From positions 1 through 49,913 of the forward strand of contig JAQIBG010000005.1 of the NCBI GenBank assembly GCA_027859175.1: DNA of 49,913 nt. The letters are read 5' to 3'. Position numbers and translations under genes: made by a program. Source of the stretch: Planctomycetota bacterium. GTDB lineage: Bacteria; Planctomycetota; UBA11346. Below are positions 1 through 9,300 of this stretch, in pieces (positions within the stretch are counted from its first letter, which is position 1; each line of letters opens with the position of its first letter). The notes beneath the pieces were generated by a model, which did no database searches, had not been told where the DNA came from, and saw only the letters and a list, made by a program, of their open reading frames with translations.

Positions 1-673
1 ACGGCAGTGAACCGGCATCGAACATGTAAACCCGAGCCGGCGGACGATTCCACACCAAGAAGCCGCCGAGCACGCCGATCAAGGACAGGAACACCAAGCC
101 CAGTTGTACATCGCCGCTCATCAGGCTAGCGCTCACCAGCACGGTTAGGCTTATGATTGCGGTGGTGGCCGATAGGCCATCGGCGTGGTCAAGCAGGTTG
201 AACGCGTTGGTAACAACCATGCACCAGATTGCGGCCAAACCGTAGGACAGCACCGGCTGGTCTTGTATAATATCGATGCGCAAACCCGAGAAATACACCG
301 CGATTCCAACCGCAATCGCCTGCACCAGCAATTTGATGGCGGGCCGCAAAGGGCGACTGTCGTCAACCAAACCGAGCCCGAACAGCAAAAAGGCACCGGC
401 CGCAATCGGCCACAATGGCTCGAGCCGCAAGCCGGTGAGGCGGAACGCGCCGCCTGCAATGCTTGCCACCAGTACCAAAACCACGATCAACGCCATCGCC
501 ATACCGGCGCCGCCACCGTAGGGCACCGCGCGTGCTTGTTGTTTGTGGGCTTCGGTACCCGGCAGATCAATCATCCGACTGCGACGGAACAAGCCCATCA
601 GCAAACGCACCAACACAGCCGAGGCGGTGGCCCCAATCAGCACCGGCACCAACAAGAACGCGGTGAACATCAT
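1..673 (-). CDS. WecA/MraY-family polyprenyl-phosphate sugar-1-phosphate transferase, 3' end outside window
   Basis: This gene is not in the ORF track because it runs off the window edge. I translated the reverse complement. It starts MMFTAFLLVPVLIGATASA and is a multi-pass membrane protein. Family motifs are visible in order: HKQQARAVPYGGGAG near residue 43, the Asp pair in GLGLVDD, NAFNLLDHADGLSATTA, and NRPPARVYMFDAGS just before the cut. Known enzymes of this family transfer GlcNAc-1-phosphate or a related sugar phosphate to undecaprenyl phosphate, starting O-antigen, teichoic acid or capsule synthesis; MraY does so for peptidoglycan. The overall pattern looks more like WecA/TagO than MraY, but the C-terminal substrate-specificity region is missing. 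Its ATG overlaps the stop of the DUF368 gene (ATGA), so the two are probably translationally coupled. Confidence 0.85.
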   Translation of the reverse strand, partial: MMFTAFLLVPVLIGATASAVLVRLLMGLFRRSRMIDLPGTEAHKQQARAVPYGGGAGMAMALIVVLVLVASIAGGAFRLTGLRLEPLWPIAAGAFLLFGLGLVDDSRPLRPAIKLLVQAIAVGIAVYFSGLRIDIIQDQPVLSYGLAAIWCMVVTNAFNLLDHADGLSATTAIISLTVLVSASLMSGDVQLGLVFLSLIGVLGGFLVWNRPPARVYMFDAGSLP

Positions 674-1767
674 TGCTGACGCGCTCGGGCAAAACGAGAG
701 CTAACCACGATCAGCGCTGCGCCAATGATCGCCGACACGATGCACCACCACCACAAACCGCTTGGGGTAATCGGCTGCATCGGGCCAAGCCGCGCAATGG
801 CATCAGGCAGGTAGTGGGCTTTCCATGGCCAAAGCGCCACCAGGCTGCCGGCCATCAAACCACTGAGGACACTCATGGTGCGATCATGGGCCCGCGCCAG
901 CACCCGGCGCAAGATCGGCACAAAGGCCATCAGGCCGAGGCCCATGCCGAGCAGGAAGCAACCGACGATCACTAGGTCACGATCATGCACGGCCGCAGCG
1001 ATCACCTGATACATGCCGAGCACCAAGAGAGCCAGCGACCCGGAAATCCCTGGCAGCAGCATCACCGAAATCGCAATCGCACCGGCCATCATAACCAGGA
1101 CCGGATGCGGGCCGAGCGCAGCAGCGGGCGAGAGCACGAGGCCGGCCGACACGGCGGCACCGGCCGCGGCCAGGGCCCAGTCGATCCCTTTGGTGCCAGC
1201 CTTATGCCGCCACGGCTCGTTGACGCTGGCAGCCACAAGACCAAAGAAGAAGGCAAACACGATCGGTGCCGAGCTGGGATTAATCAGCAGGCCTTTGGCG
1301 TTGGCCAACGCCTGGAGCAATTGTGCATCATTAAGGTTGGCAATCTCGGGCTTGCTGCCAACCAGCAGGCGCAGGGCGGTGACCAGTGACACCGCAGCAC
1401 CAATCCCAAGCGGGAGCAAAAACCGCAGGGCAGCAAACAGCTGCGCCCGACCTGCACGCGAGGCGATACCACGCAGGCCATGCAGCATCGCACTGAGGGA
1501 GTCGATCAGGGTGGTGTAGATGCCCAAGATCAGGGCCACGGTGCCACCCGAAACGCCAGGGACGGCGTCGGCCAGGCCCATCGCCATGCCACACAGGGCG
1601 GTGCGTGCGATACACGGCGTGGTGCTGCTGCAGCCTGCGGGAGGGCACGATGGCTCGCTGGTTTCGCTGGTCTCGCTGGGCGCAGGCTCGCTCATACCGC
1701 CATGCTGGGGCGAGCCTGGGGGGTGCAATCCCTTCGCGCCCGGCTCGTGGTCAGCAGGAGGGTTCAC
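670..1767 (-). CDS. DUF368-family polyprenyl-phosphate transporter (PopT-like)
   Basis: The diagnostic DUF368 motif GMAMGLADAVPGVSGG is followed by TVALILGIYTTLIDS and several further membrane segments, including a second VMLLPGISGSLALLVLGMY repeat. DUF368 proteins have been identified as undecaprenyl-phosphate translocases that return the lipid carrier across the cytoplasmic membrane. The neighbouring downstream gene uses the same carrier, which supports that role. The first 50 or so residues are Ser/Pro-rich and not typical. A GTG start at 1767 makes a GTGA overlap with the ybeY stop and is preferred, but an ATG at 1695 is a good alternative. The gene ends in an ATGA overlap with the transferase. 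Confidence 0.85.
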   Translation of the reverse strand: MNPPADHEPGAKGLHPPGSPQHGGMSEPAPSETSETSEPSCPPAGCSSTTPCIARTALCGMAMGLADAVPGVSGGTVALILGIYTTLIDSLSAMLHGLRGIASRAGRAQLFAALRFLLPLGIGAAVSLVTALRLLVGSKPEIANLNDAQLLQALANAKGLLINPSSAPIVFAFFFGLVAASVNEPWRHKAGTKGIDWALAAAGAAVSAGLVLSPAAALGPHPVLVMMAGAIAISVMLLPGISGSLALLVLGMYQVIAAAVHDRDLVIVGCFLLGMGLGLMAFVPILRRVLARAHDRTMSVLSGLMAGSLVALWPWKAHYLPDAIARLGPMQPITPSGLWWWCIVSAIIGAALIVVSSRFARARQQ

Positions 1768-2249
1768 GCGTCGCCGATATCAATGCCCACGCGGGCCATC
1801 AATTCGTGCTGACGCTGCCACATCGTGGCGCGCAGATCGGGTTCGATGTCGTCGTAGCCGAGCAGGTGCAGCAGGCCGTGCAGGATGTAGAGCTCGAGTT
1901 CTTCGCCGGCGCGCTGCTCGCTCCCGTGGCGCTCCACAGCCATGCGACGCGCCACGTCGATGCCCACCGCGAGGTCGCCAAGGTGGACACAGCCGATCTC
2001 AGGATCCACGCCGCCATCGGGAAAGGTCATGACATCGGTGGGCTCGGGGTCGTTGAAGTGATCCACGTGCAGTTCGGCGCTGCGGCTGTCGTCAACCAAC
2101 TCCACCGTGAGCGCGGCCGCCTCATGCCCAGCTTCGCGCAGGGCGTCGTCGCACACGCGCTGCAAACGCTCGGCATCGAAGCTCGGGGCTTCGGCGATGC
2201 GGCCGGTGATGGTGAGTTGGCAGTAGGGATCAGTCGGCAAGGGTGCCAC
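1764..2249 (-). CDS. ybeY: Endoribonuclease YbeY (16S rRNA maturation and ribosome quality control)
   Basis: The 161-residue length and the C-terminal HGLLHLLGYDD motif identify YbeY, a zinc-dependent RNase that acts in 16S rRNA 3'-end processing. The usual motif is HGxLHLxGYDH; here H124 and H128 are present but the third metal ligand is D134. The LNVDYR-like strand is represented by ELHVDHFNDPEPTDVMTFP. The start is uncertain: the GTG at 2249 overlaps the end of the upstream ATPase gene by 20 bases, and a TTG at 2240 is possible. It lies between zapE and the DUF368 gene with overlapping ends, so it is probably cotranscribed with them. Confidence 0.9.
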   Translation of the reverse strand: MAPLPTDPYCQLTITGRIAEAPSFDAERLQRVCDDALREAGHEAAALTVELVDDSRSAELHVDHFNDPEPTDVMTFPDGGVDPEIGCVHLGDLAVGIDVARRMAVERHGSEQRAGEELELYILHGLLHLLGYDDIEPDLRATMWQRQHELMARVGIDIGDA

Positions 2250-3222
2250 CTTCAGCGCAGAGTTCGGTTAAACGGCTCAGGCAGCGGCGGTACTTTTTCC
2301 GATAGCCCAGTTCACGGTATTCGGGCTTGAACACATCGGCAATCGGACAAGCCGCCTGGACCCGCAGCGGAACTTTCCAGTCGTACAAGCGGTCAATCAG
2401 ATGCACAAAGCGGATTGCCGAGAGCTGATCATCCCACGGCCGCATCTCGGTAATCGTTAGGGCCGGCATCAACCCCGCCACGCGCCGCAGGCTCACCACC
2501 GGGATACGCGTTAAAAACCGATCGAGTTCATGGGCGTCAAGCGCCAGCGCGCCGTCGATAATGGCGAAGGGGACCACCGCGGCACCCCAGCCGCTGGGGT
2601 CTTCGCCGTCACGCCGATGACGCTGGCGGTAGTCTTCACCGGGAACGTGCACGTCATCGAAATGCGCCTGCACACGCGCCAGTTGGCGGCGTAGCAATTG
2701 CACGAACACATGCTCGGCGCCGAGTTCACCCGGCACCGTGTTTGAGGTGAGGATGACCCGCACCCCTTTGCCGAACAGGCCATCGAGCACCAGATCCGCC
2801 AGGCGCGTGTTGGACGGGTCATCGAGCTCAAACTCATCAACGCATACCAAGTCGGCGCGCAGGATCTCTACGCAGCGCTTCGGCCCTTCGAGCACCGCCA
2901 GCGAGATCATCTCGGAGAAACTCAGGTAGCGCCGGGTGCCCTGGGCGGCGTGGAACGCAGCCGCCAAGAGGTGGGTTTTGCCAACACCAAAATCGCCATC
3001 GAGATACAGCCCCGGTTTCTCGCCACGGCGCCACATCTCCCACAGGCGCTTGCGGCCAGCGCCGGCAAAATCACGGACCTGATCAACCGCACTTTCTTGC
3101 CCACTGACGCTCGCATCGATGCGATAACCGTCGAAGGTTTTGTCGGCAAAACGGGGCGGCGGCACGAAGTCATCCGCTTCGTGGGGAGCATGAACGCGGC
3201 CAGCGATATCATCAAGGAGCAT
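2230..3222 (-). CDS. zapE: ZapE/AFG1-family AAA-type ATPase
   Basis: The Walker A motif GDFGVGKTH, the Walker B-like VCVDEFELDDPSNT and the late motif RFVHLIDRLYDWKVPL are those of the ZapE/AFG1 family. Family members act at the division septum in proteobacteria and in protein quality control in mitochondria. The DEFELDD form resembles the variant I associate with actinobacteria. The ORF track extends to 3315, but that lies inside the tRNA-Gly gene. The first sensible start is the ATG at 3222 (MLLDDIAGRVHAPHEADD), giving about 330 residues. It is the first gene of the operon continuing into ybeY, DUF368 and the sugar-phosphate transferase, and it lies just past the tRNA terminator. Confidence 0.88.
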   Translation of the reverse strand: MLLDDIAGRVHAPHEADDFVPPPRFADKTFDGYRIDASVSGQESAVDQVRDFAGAGRKRLWEMWRRGEKPGLYLDGDFGVGKTHLLAAAFHAAQGTRRYLSFSEMISLAVLEGPKRCVEILRADLVCVDEFELDDPSNTRLADLVLDGLFGKGVRVILTSNTVPGELGAEHVFVQLLRRQLARVQAHFDDVHVPGEDYRQRHRRDGEDPSGWGAAVVPFAIIDGALALDAHELDRFLTRIPVVSLRRVAGLMPALTITEMRPWDDQLSAIRFVHLIDRLYDWKVPLRVQAACPIADVFKPEYRELGYRKKYRRCLSRLTELCAEGGTLAD

Positions 3223-3250
3223 GGGACAGCGGGCCAACTCGGTGGTACGG

Positions 3251-3281
3251 AAAGCCCCCGACCCAAACGGGCCGGGGGCTT
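3251..3281 (-). terminator. Rho-independent-type terminator after tRNA-Gly
   Basis: A 9-bp GC-rich stem AAGCCCCCG / CGGGGGCTT closes a 12-base loop, immediately past the tRNA CCA end on the minus strand. The T-run that follows is short (CTTTCC). It separates the peptidase and tRNA unit from the zapE operon. Confidence 0.7.
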
Positions 3282-3282
3282 G

Positions 3283-3357
3283 TGGTGCGGGTAGCCGGAC
3301 TCGAACCGGCATCATCAGCTTGGAAGGCTGATGTCCTAGCCATTAGACGATACCCGC
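3283..3357 (-). tRNA. tRNA-Gly, anticodon TCC
   Basis: The reverse complement reads GCGGGTATCGTCTAATGG and folds as a complete cloverleaf. The acceptor stem is GCGGGTA / TACCCGC. The anticodon stem encloses the loop CTTCCAA, giving anticodon TCC. The T-arm contains GGTTCGAGTCC. The discriminator A and the CCA tail are encoded (3286-3283). It lies 52 bases downstream of the M16 peptidase on the same strand and is followed by a hairpin terminator. Confidence 0.97.
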
Positions 3358-3409
3358 GGCCAGGGGCCGAGACCGTAGGCACGTGGCGGAAGACGGCAAG
3401 AGGGCAGAT

Positions 3410-6211
3410 TTACCAGCTGCGATGCCGCCAGTTGCCCTGTTTGGGCGCCTGCGCAGCGAGAATCGCGCAACTCGGCGTGCGCGCCAGATAGCGCTGCGCT
3501 GCAGCGCGGACCTGCTGCGGGGTGGTGGCCAGAATCGCAGCACGATACCGTTGCAGATGCTGATCACCGCGGCCCAGTGTGGTGCCAATGAAGCTGTCGA
3601 GGGCCTCCTGCGGCGGGGTTTGCCGGGTGTCGAGTCCGGCAATAAGCGCCAACACGGCGGCTTCGTGCTGAGCCGCACTCAGAGCACGCTGCGCTAGGCC
3701 CTGGGCTAGGCGCTGACAGGCGGCGAGACTGCGCTCGGGCTTGGGGTCACGATAGCTGGTGAACACCACCTGGGCGCTGCGCGGATGAACGGCAAAGCTG
3801 ACGCCATAGGCCCCGCCGCGTTCACGCACCGCGCTGTGCAGGGCACCGTCGCTGAGCGCTTGGCAGCCGATCGCCAAAGCTGGGCAATCGTCAGCCCCAA
3901 GCGCCGGGCCGGGATAGACCGCGGCAGCGTAGCCGAGCCCGGTGTCGGTGATTAGCGCCTGCGGACGCAGCGGGCGGCGCCGATAGCCAGCAATGTGATG
4001 CCCAGCAATTGGACGGCAACTGCTGGTGCCCCAGGCCTTGCGGCAATACCGCGCCATGGCCGCCGTCTGCGGGCTACCAATGAGGGCCACGCGCGGCTTT
4101 TGCCGCAGCAGCCGGCGGTGCCAAGCAGCCATTTCGGCAATCGCCTCATCGAGATGGGTGTCGGCCCAGCGCAGCCAATGCAGGTACTCAAGACCACCAC
4201 CGGCGAGCGCGGCGGCCGGTGTGCCGCCACAGGCTGCTGCCGCGCAGTGGTGGGCGAAGTCGTCGCCGCTCTCAAGGATGTCGGCGCAACAGGCGTCGAG
4301 TTCATCGAGGAGGAGTTCGGCGATGCGTTCGCGTTCATGCCAAACCTGCTGATACCAGCACTGGGGCAGCAGGCCCAGGTGACGGCGCCAACTGTGGGCC
4401 GGGCCTTCGCAGCTAAGCACCAGGGCGCCCCGCAGTCTGTTTGCCGAGCCTGGGTCGCAGCGTGCTTCGCTCCAGGCGGCAATGCCGCTGCAGCGCGCGT
4501 CGAGTTGGCGCGTGTGGGCCTGATAGCCGAGGGCGCCGCGGCCCAGCGCGCCGAACACCGCGGTGAAAGCCGTGAGTGCGGCCGGCTTGCCGGTGCCGGG
4601 CGCAGGCAGCGGAATCATCGCCACCTGCTGAATCAGGCCGCCACTTGGCACCGCGTAGCCACTGATGCCCTCATGTTGGCTTGGCGCTGGGGTGGGCACA
4701 AAAGCAGGTGGGATGTCACCACGACCGATGCTCGGCAGACAACTGGGGTCGTCTTCCCGCTGTTCGCTGCTGCGGCGCTGTTGTTCTCGCTGGGTCCAAT
4801 CGACCTTGGTGGCGCTGGTGGCGGCAATGCGCTTGAGGCGTTGCTGTTGGGCTGCAGGCCAGGCCGAATCAGGACTGGCCTGCACATCGATCATCGCCCG
4901 ATTGGGCGCGATCAACTCAGCGCAGGCCGCCTGGGCCCAGGCTGGAGTGCAGCGCTCGCGCAAGGCAGTGAGAACAGGGTCTGGATCGAGGAAGGGCACC
5001 GGATCGGTGCCGTCGGTCCAGGCTTCAGCGATGCAGTGACACCAACTGGCTGCCTGGGTTGGATCGCCGCTCAAACGCCGCACATCCATTTCCAATTGCA
5101 GGAACGCTGCATCGAGCGTGGCGGCGCGGGGCGCGGTGGCCGCCATTTGTGCCAGCACCTGGTGAACGATCGTGCGCATCGTGTCGGCTTCATGCGCCTG
5201 ACAGCCATTGCGCCGGATCTGCAATTCACCGCGGGGGGCGTGGCTGCCGAAGCCGCTGCCGTCACCCAGCCCAATGCCAGATTCATCGCAGGCGAGGCGC
5301 AGAGGAGTAGCGTCATGGCCACACAGCAGGTGATTGAGCAGGCGCCCGGCGCACAGGTCTTCGGCGCGGCGCATGTCGCCCCAGGGCCACGCCAATAGCC
5401 AGGCGCTGGCTTCACGCGGATCAGCGCCACGGGGCGGGGTGGTAAGGGCAATGCGCCGCTGACCATTGATGGTACCGGGCTCGGCGGCCTGCGGACCAGC
5501 GCCGTTACGGCGTGGCAGTGTCGACAAAACCTCGGCCTCCATCGTAGCCGGGTCAATCGGACCCACGCTGACCAAGCACAGATTGGCCGGGCGATACCAA
5601 GCCTGATGGTCACGTCGGACGGCAGCCAAGGAGAGTTTGGGAATCGCCAGGGGGTCGCCGCCTTCGTTCCAGGCAAAGGGGCTGCGGGGATACAGAGCCG
5701 CACCTACGGCCGCGCTGATCACCTCGTCTGGCTCGGCCATCGCCCCGGCCATCTCATTGAACACCACGCCGCCGAGTTGGCCCTCGGCGCTGAGGTGCCA
5801 CACCTCGCGGTCGAAGGCAGTTTGCTCAAGTAGGGGGTTCCACACGGCGTCGGCCAACACGCGCACCATGTTGCACAGGTCGTCGGCCAAGGGCGAGGCG
5901 CACAGATAGGTGGTGGCGTCGGGGCCGGTCCACGCATTGCATTCGCTCTGCAGGCTGCGCCCTAGCATGCCCTGCAGCGGATCGCGCACCGGGAAGCGTG
6001 CGCTGCCACACAGCACCAAATGCTCGAGAGCGTGGCTACGACCGGTATCGTCGCGCGCTGGAGTCCGCAGCACCAGGGCGGCCGCGCAGTCACCCGTCTC
6101 GGTGTGGAGATGGTGGTGAACTATGCCGCTCGCATGCGATCTTCGCAGTAATGTGGCCTCTAGTCGCTCAAGAGGCACGCGAGATCGGGTCGTAAAGGGG
6201 GGTACTGGCAT
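3410..6211 (-). CDS. M16C-family zinc metallopeptidase (PreP / insulinase superfamily)
   Basis: This is a 933-residue protein, close to the roughly 970 usual for presequence-protease (PreP) relatives. The inverted zinc motif HALEH lies at residues 60-64 and the third ligand is the Glu in GVVFNEM (E153). The segment VLCGSARFPVRDP and the following LQSECNAWTGPDATTY match the PreP subfamily rather than the short bacterial M16B type. The C-terminal half contains a second, non-catalytic M16-like repeat with GAYGVSFAVHP. PreP enzymes degrade small unstructured peptides. No signal peptide is evident, so a cytoplasmic location is likely. The ATG at 6211 begins MPVPPFTTRS. A 179-base divergent region separates it from the PknD-like kinase; I see no clear promoter boxes there. 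Confidence 0.85.
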   Translation of the reverse strand: MPVPPFTTRSRVPLERLEATLLRRSHASGIVHHHLHTETGDCAAALVLRTPARDDTGRSHALEHLVLCGSARFPVRDPLQGMLGRSLQSECNAWTGPDATTYLCASPLADDLCNMVRVLADAVWNPLLEQTAFDREVWHLSAEGQLGGVVFNEMAGAMAEPDEVISAAVGAALYPRSPFAWNEGGDPLAIPKLSLAAVRRDHQAWYRPANLCLVSVGPIDPATMEAEVLSTLPRRNGAGPQAAEPGTINGQRRIALTTPPRGADPREASAWLLAWPWGDMRRAEDLCAGRLLNHLLCGHDATPLRLACDESGIGLGDGSGFGSHAPRGELQIRRNGCQAHEADTMRTIVHQVLAQMAATAPRAATLDAAFLQLEMDVRRLSGDPTQAASWCHCIAEAWTDGTDPVPFLDPDPVLTALRERCTPAWAQAACAELIAPNRAMIDVQASPDSAWPAAQQQRLKRIAATSATKVDWTQREQQRRSSEQREDDPSCLPSIGRGDIPPAFVPTPAPSQHEGISGYAVPSGGLIQQVAMIPLPAPGTGKPAALTAFTAVFGALGRGALGYQAHTRQLDARCSGIAAWSEARCDPGSANRLRGALVLSCEGPAHSWRRHLGLLPQCWYQQVWHERERIAELLLDELDACCADILESGDDFAHHCAAAACGGTPAAALAGGGLEYLHWLRWADTHLDEAIAEMAAWHRRLLRQKPRVALIGSPQTAAMARYCRKAWGTSSCRPIAGHHIAGYRRRPLRPQALITDTGLGYAAAVYPGPALGADDCPALAIGCQALSDGALHSAVRERGGAYGVSFAVHPRSAQVVFTSYRDPKPERSLAACQRLAQGLAQRALSAAQHEAAVLALIAGLDTRQTPPQEALDSFIGTTLGRGDQHLQRYRAAILATTPQQVRAAAQRYLARTPSCAILAAQAPKQGNWRHRSW

Positions 6212-6390
6212 TGCTTGCGCTCAGGGTGACCGTGCGGCCGTGGGTGACAACTAGTGGTCTTCCTGCCCTGCGGCCTTGTCGACCGCATAGCCATTGCTTA
6301 GTCTGCTCGCCTGCCACCACGGTCTGTAAGCCATTGTCGCCCGGTGCTCTGCGCGCCATTGGCTGTGACCCCGCCAAAGAAGCCTGCCGC

Positions 6391-9300
6391 GTGAGCGACG
6401 ACCTTGCCGTTTCTGATCTGATCAACGAACGCTTCCAGCTCCTGCGTGAGATTGGCCGCGGTACGACTGGCTTGGTGCATGCCGCCTGGGATCACCACCT
6501 CGATCGCGAAGTGGCGATCAAGATGATCCATCCCGAGTTGCAATCGCACCGCGAGATCAACAGCCGCTTCGAATCTGAAATTCGGATTACCGCCCGCCTG
6601 CAACACCCTGGTGTGGTGGCCGTGTTTGAGCGCTGCGAGACGGCAACCCATGAGCACGGCTATGTCATGAGCCTGGCGATGGGCAAAACGCTCGACGACT
6701 ACCTCAATGAACTGGTGCGCTCGGATGAGCCGTGGAAAGATTCGAGCCTCGTCGACCGGTTGACCTTGTTCCTCAAGGTCCTCGACATCATCGCCTATGC
6801 GCATTCGCAGGGCGTGGTCCATCGTGACATCAAGCCGGCCAACATTGTGCTCGGCCGCCATGGTGAGGTGCACGTCCTCGACTGGGGCTTGGCCCGCATC
6901 CTGCGTGAGCCTGACGGCCCAGAAGGGGTGTCGGAGCTCGCCTACGATGAGCTGTTTGGCCGCACCGCCGAGAGTCAATCGCTGCGTGATAACGCCACAC
7001 GGCGCGACAGCTCATCAGGCCGCGCGCGCCACAGCACCGAAGTAGACACACTCTATACGCCCACCGACCTGTCCAAAGATGACGAAAAGGCGAGCGACCT
7101 GACGCCGACGCGCATGGCCAGCCGGCATCAGCTCGACGAGCATGACCACACGCCGACTCAATCTTTCCAAACGCCACGCCGCCCGGCTGAAGATGACGCA
7201 ACCCGCATCGATGATGGTTTGAGCAGTTCAACCGGCGCCAATCCCGATAGCAATACAAGCAACGCCAGTGTGAGCTCGAGCAGTAGCGTCGCTGGTCGGC
7301 CGTCGTCTAAGCGGCGCCATCGCACCTCGGCTTTTGTCACCGGTTCCTCGCAACGCGATGAGCGCAGCACCCAGCACGGCGCGGTGCTGGGATCACCGGC
7401 CTATATGAGCCCCGAGCAGGCCAGCGGCGCTGCCAACACCGCCGATGAGCGCGCCGATATTTACAGCCTTGGTGTGATCCTAGTTGAGTTGCTCTCATTG
7501 CACACGCCCGCCGAGCGCGCCAAGAACGAGCCCCTGGTTGAGTTCATCGAGCGCGTTCGCAAGGGTGAGCGCCAGAAGCTGGGCGAGCTGTGGGCCGACG
7601 CGCCGAAGCCACTCGAGCGCATTTCCGAATGGGCACTGGCGCTTCGCGCTGAAGACCGCTACCCCGATTGCGAAACCTTCCGCAACGACCTGCAAGACCT
7701 GCTCGACAAGTTGTCGGCCTCGTATTCGGAACTCGAACGCCAGCGTCTTGAGCAAGAACGCGAGGGCGCCTGGCTGCATCACGGCACTTGGAACTATGGC
7801 GCCAAGCCCGGCCTCGAACCGTTCACCGAACCGGTGGTGGCCTACGAGGGCGAAGCCATCGGCCAAGTGATGCATCCCGAATTGGGTGGCTTGCTGCTGG
7901 GCGGAACTGGCCTGCAAGTGTACCCCTTAGGGCTGCCAGTATCTGATGACCTCCGCATCACGGCGGAAATCTCGATCAACCGGGGCCGTCAGGTCACTAT
8001 TTTTGCGCGCGGCGTTCCGCCTGGCCCCAGTTATTGCTTCCAGATCGGTGCCTACGACGGCAAGTGGGTGACGGTGTCGCGTAGCGAAAGCTCCGACGAT
8101 TTATTCCATCCCGACCTGCTCACGATGCGCGCCCTCGGCACCAGCTCGACCAGCTTTGATGCCACCCGACGCGGCAAGCGCCGCACCGTCGTGATCGAGA
8201 TCGTTGGCTCGCGCCTGAGCATGACGCTTGATAACAGTGAACCGTTGATCGTGCAGGACCCGTGCCCGTTGGTAGGCCCTTTGCACCGCCAGATGGCACT
8301 GGCCACCACCGACAGCCAAATTGTGGTGCACTCGATGGTAATCGAACGGCGGCGTTCGCCCTTGATGATGCCGGCCTACAGCATCGCCAATGAATTGCTG
8401 CGGCAGAAGCTGTATCCGCAAGCCATCGATTATTATCGCCGCTTCCTGCTCGAACACACCGGCAGTGGTCAATGCGTTGAAGCCAACTTCATGTTATGCT
8501 TGGCCTTCCTCCAAGCCGGCCACCGCGCTCAAGCTGAGCGCGAACTGCGCAACTTCCTGTCTGAGAACATGGAGCACGAGCTCGCACAGGATGCGATTTT
8601 CGAACTGTCGCGCCTCGCGGTTGACCGGAGCTCCGGCATCGAACGCGCTGTGCGCACCGTGCTGAGCTATCAAGAATCTGGTGACTTGGTGCGGTCGCGG
8701 TTCTGTCTGTGGGTCACCCATATGCTCAGCGAGCGGGTTGGCGAAGACGGCCTGTCGCCCGCGGTGATCCACGATCTGACCCAGTTGCGCCACTTGATTC
8801 GCGGCTTTGCTGACGAGCAATTGATTCTCGACACCATCGCGCTCGGCATCAACGAAGCACTGCAAGACTTTGCCAATCGCCTGCTCGACATGGACGCCGC
8901 GACCGAACTCGAGAATCTCTCCGCAGAAATCGAGACATGTAGCGAACTCGGCTATGCATTCCGCGTCACCGGCCTGCACGCCCAGCAAGACTACCTTGCG
9001 TTGTCACGCAAGCTGGCGGCAATTCCTAAGGGTGACGACCACGGTGAACAACTCGGCCACGCCCTGACTGGGTTTAAATCGGTTCGCGACTATCTGTTCT
9101 TGGCCGCCCTCGGTGGCAGTGAATTCTTGCTCGGCGCGCTTGAAGCACGCGACCCAACGCCGGTTGAACGCATCTTGCGCGCAATCCTGTTTTTGCGGTC
9201 CAATCGCAAGGATGCCGCCGAAGAAGATCTGCACGTATGTTTCCGCTTGATGGACATCATCGAAGTGGAGCGGACCTCGCAGGAAGTCACCGCTACGGCG

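Noticed and set aside
185-679. Plus-strand ORFs in the first 700 bases
   Set aside because: The minus strand there encodes the WecA/MraY-type transferase with clear motifs, so these are shadows.
3995-5398. 467-residue plus-strand ORF
   Set aside because: Antisense shadow of the M16C peptidase; composition is Gly/Ala/Arg-rich with no motif.
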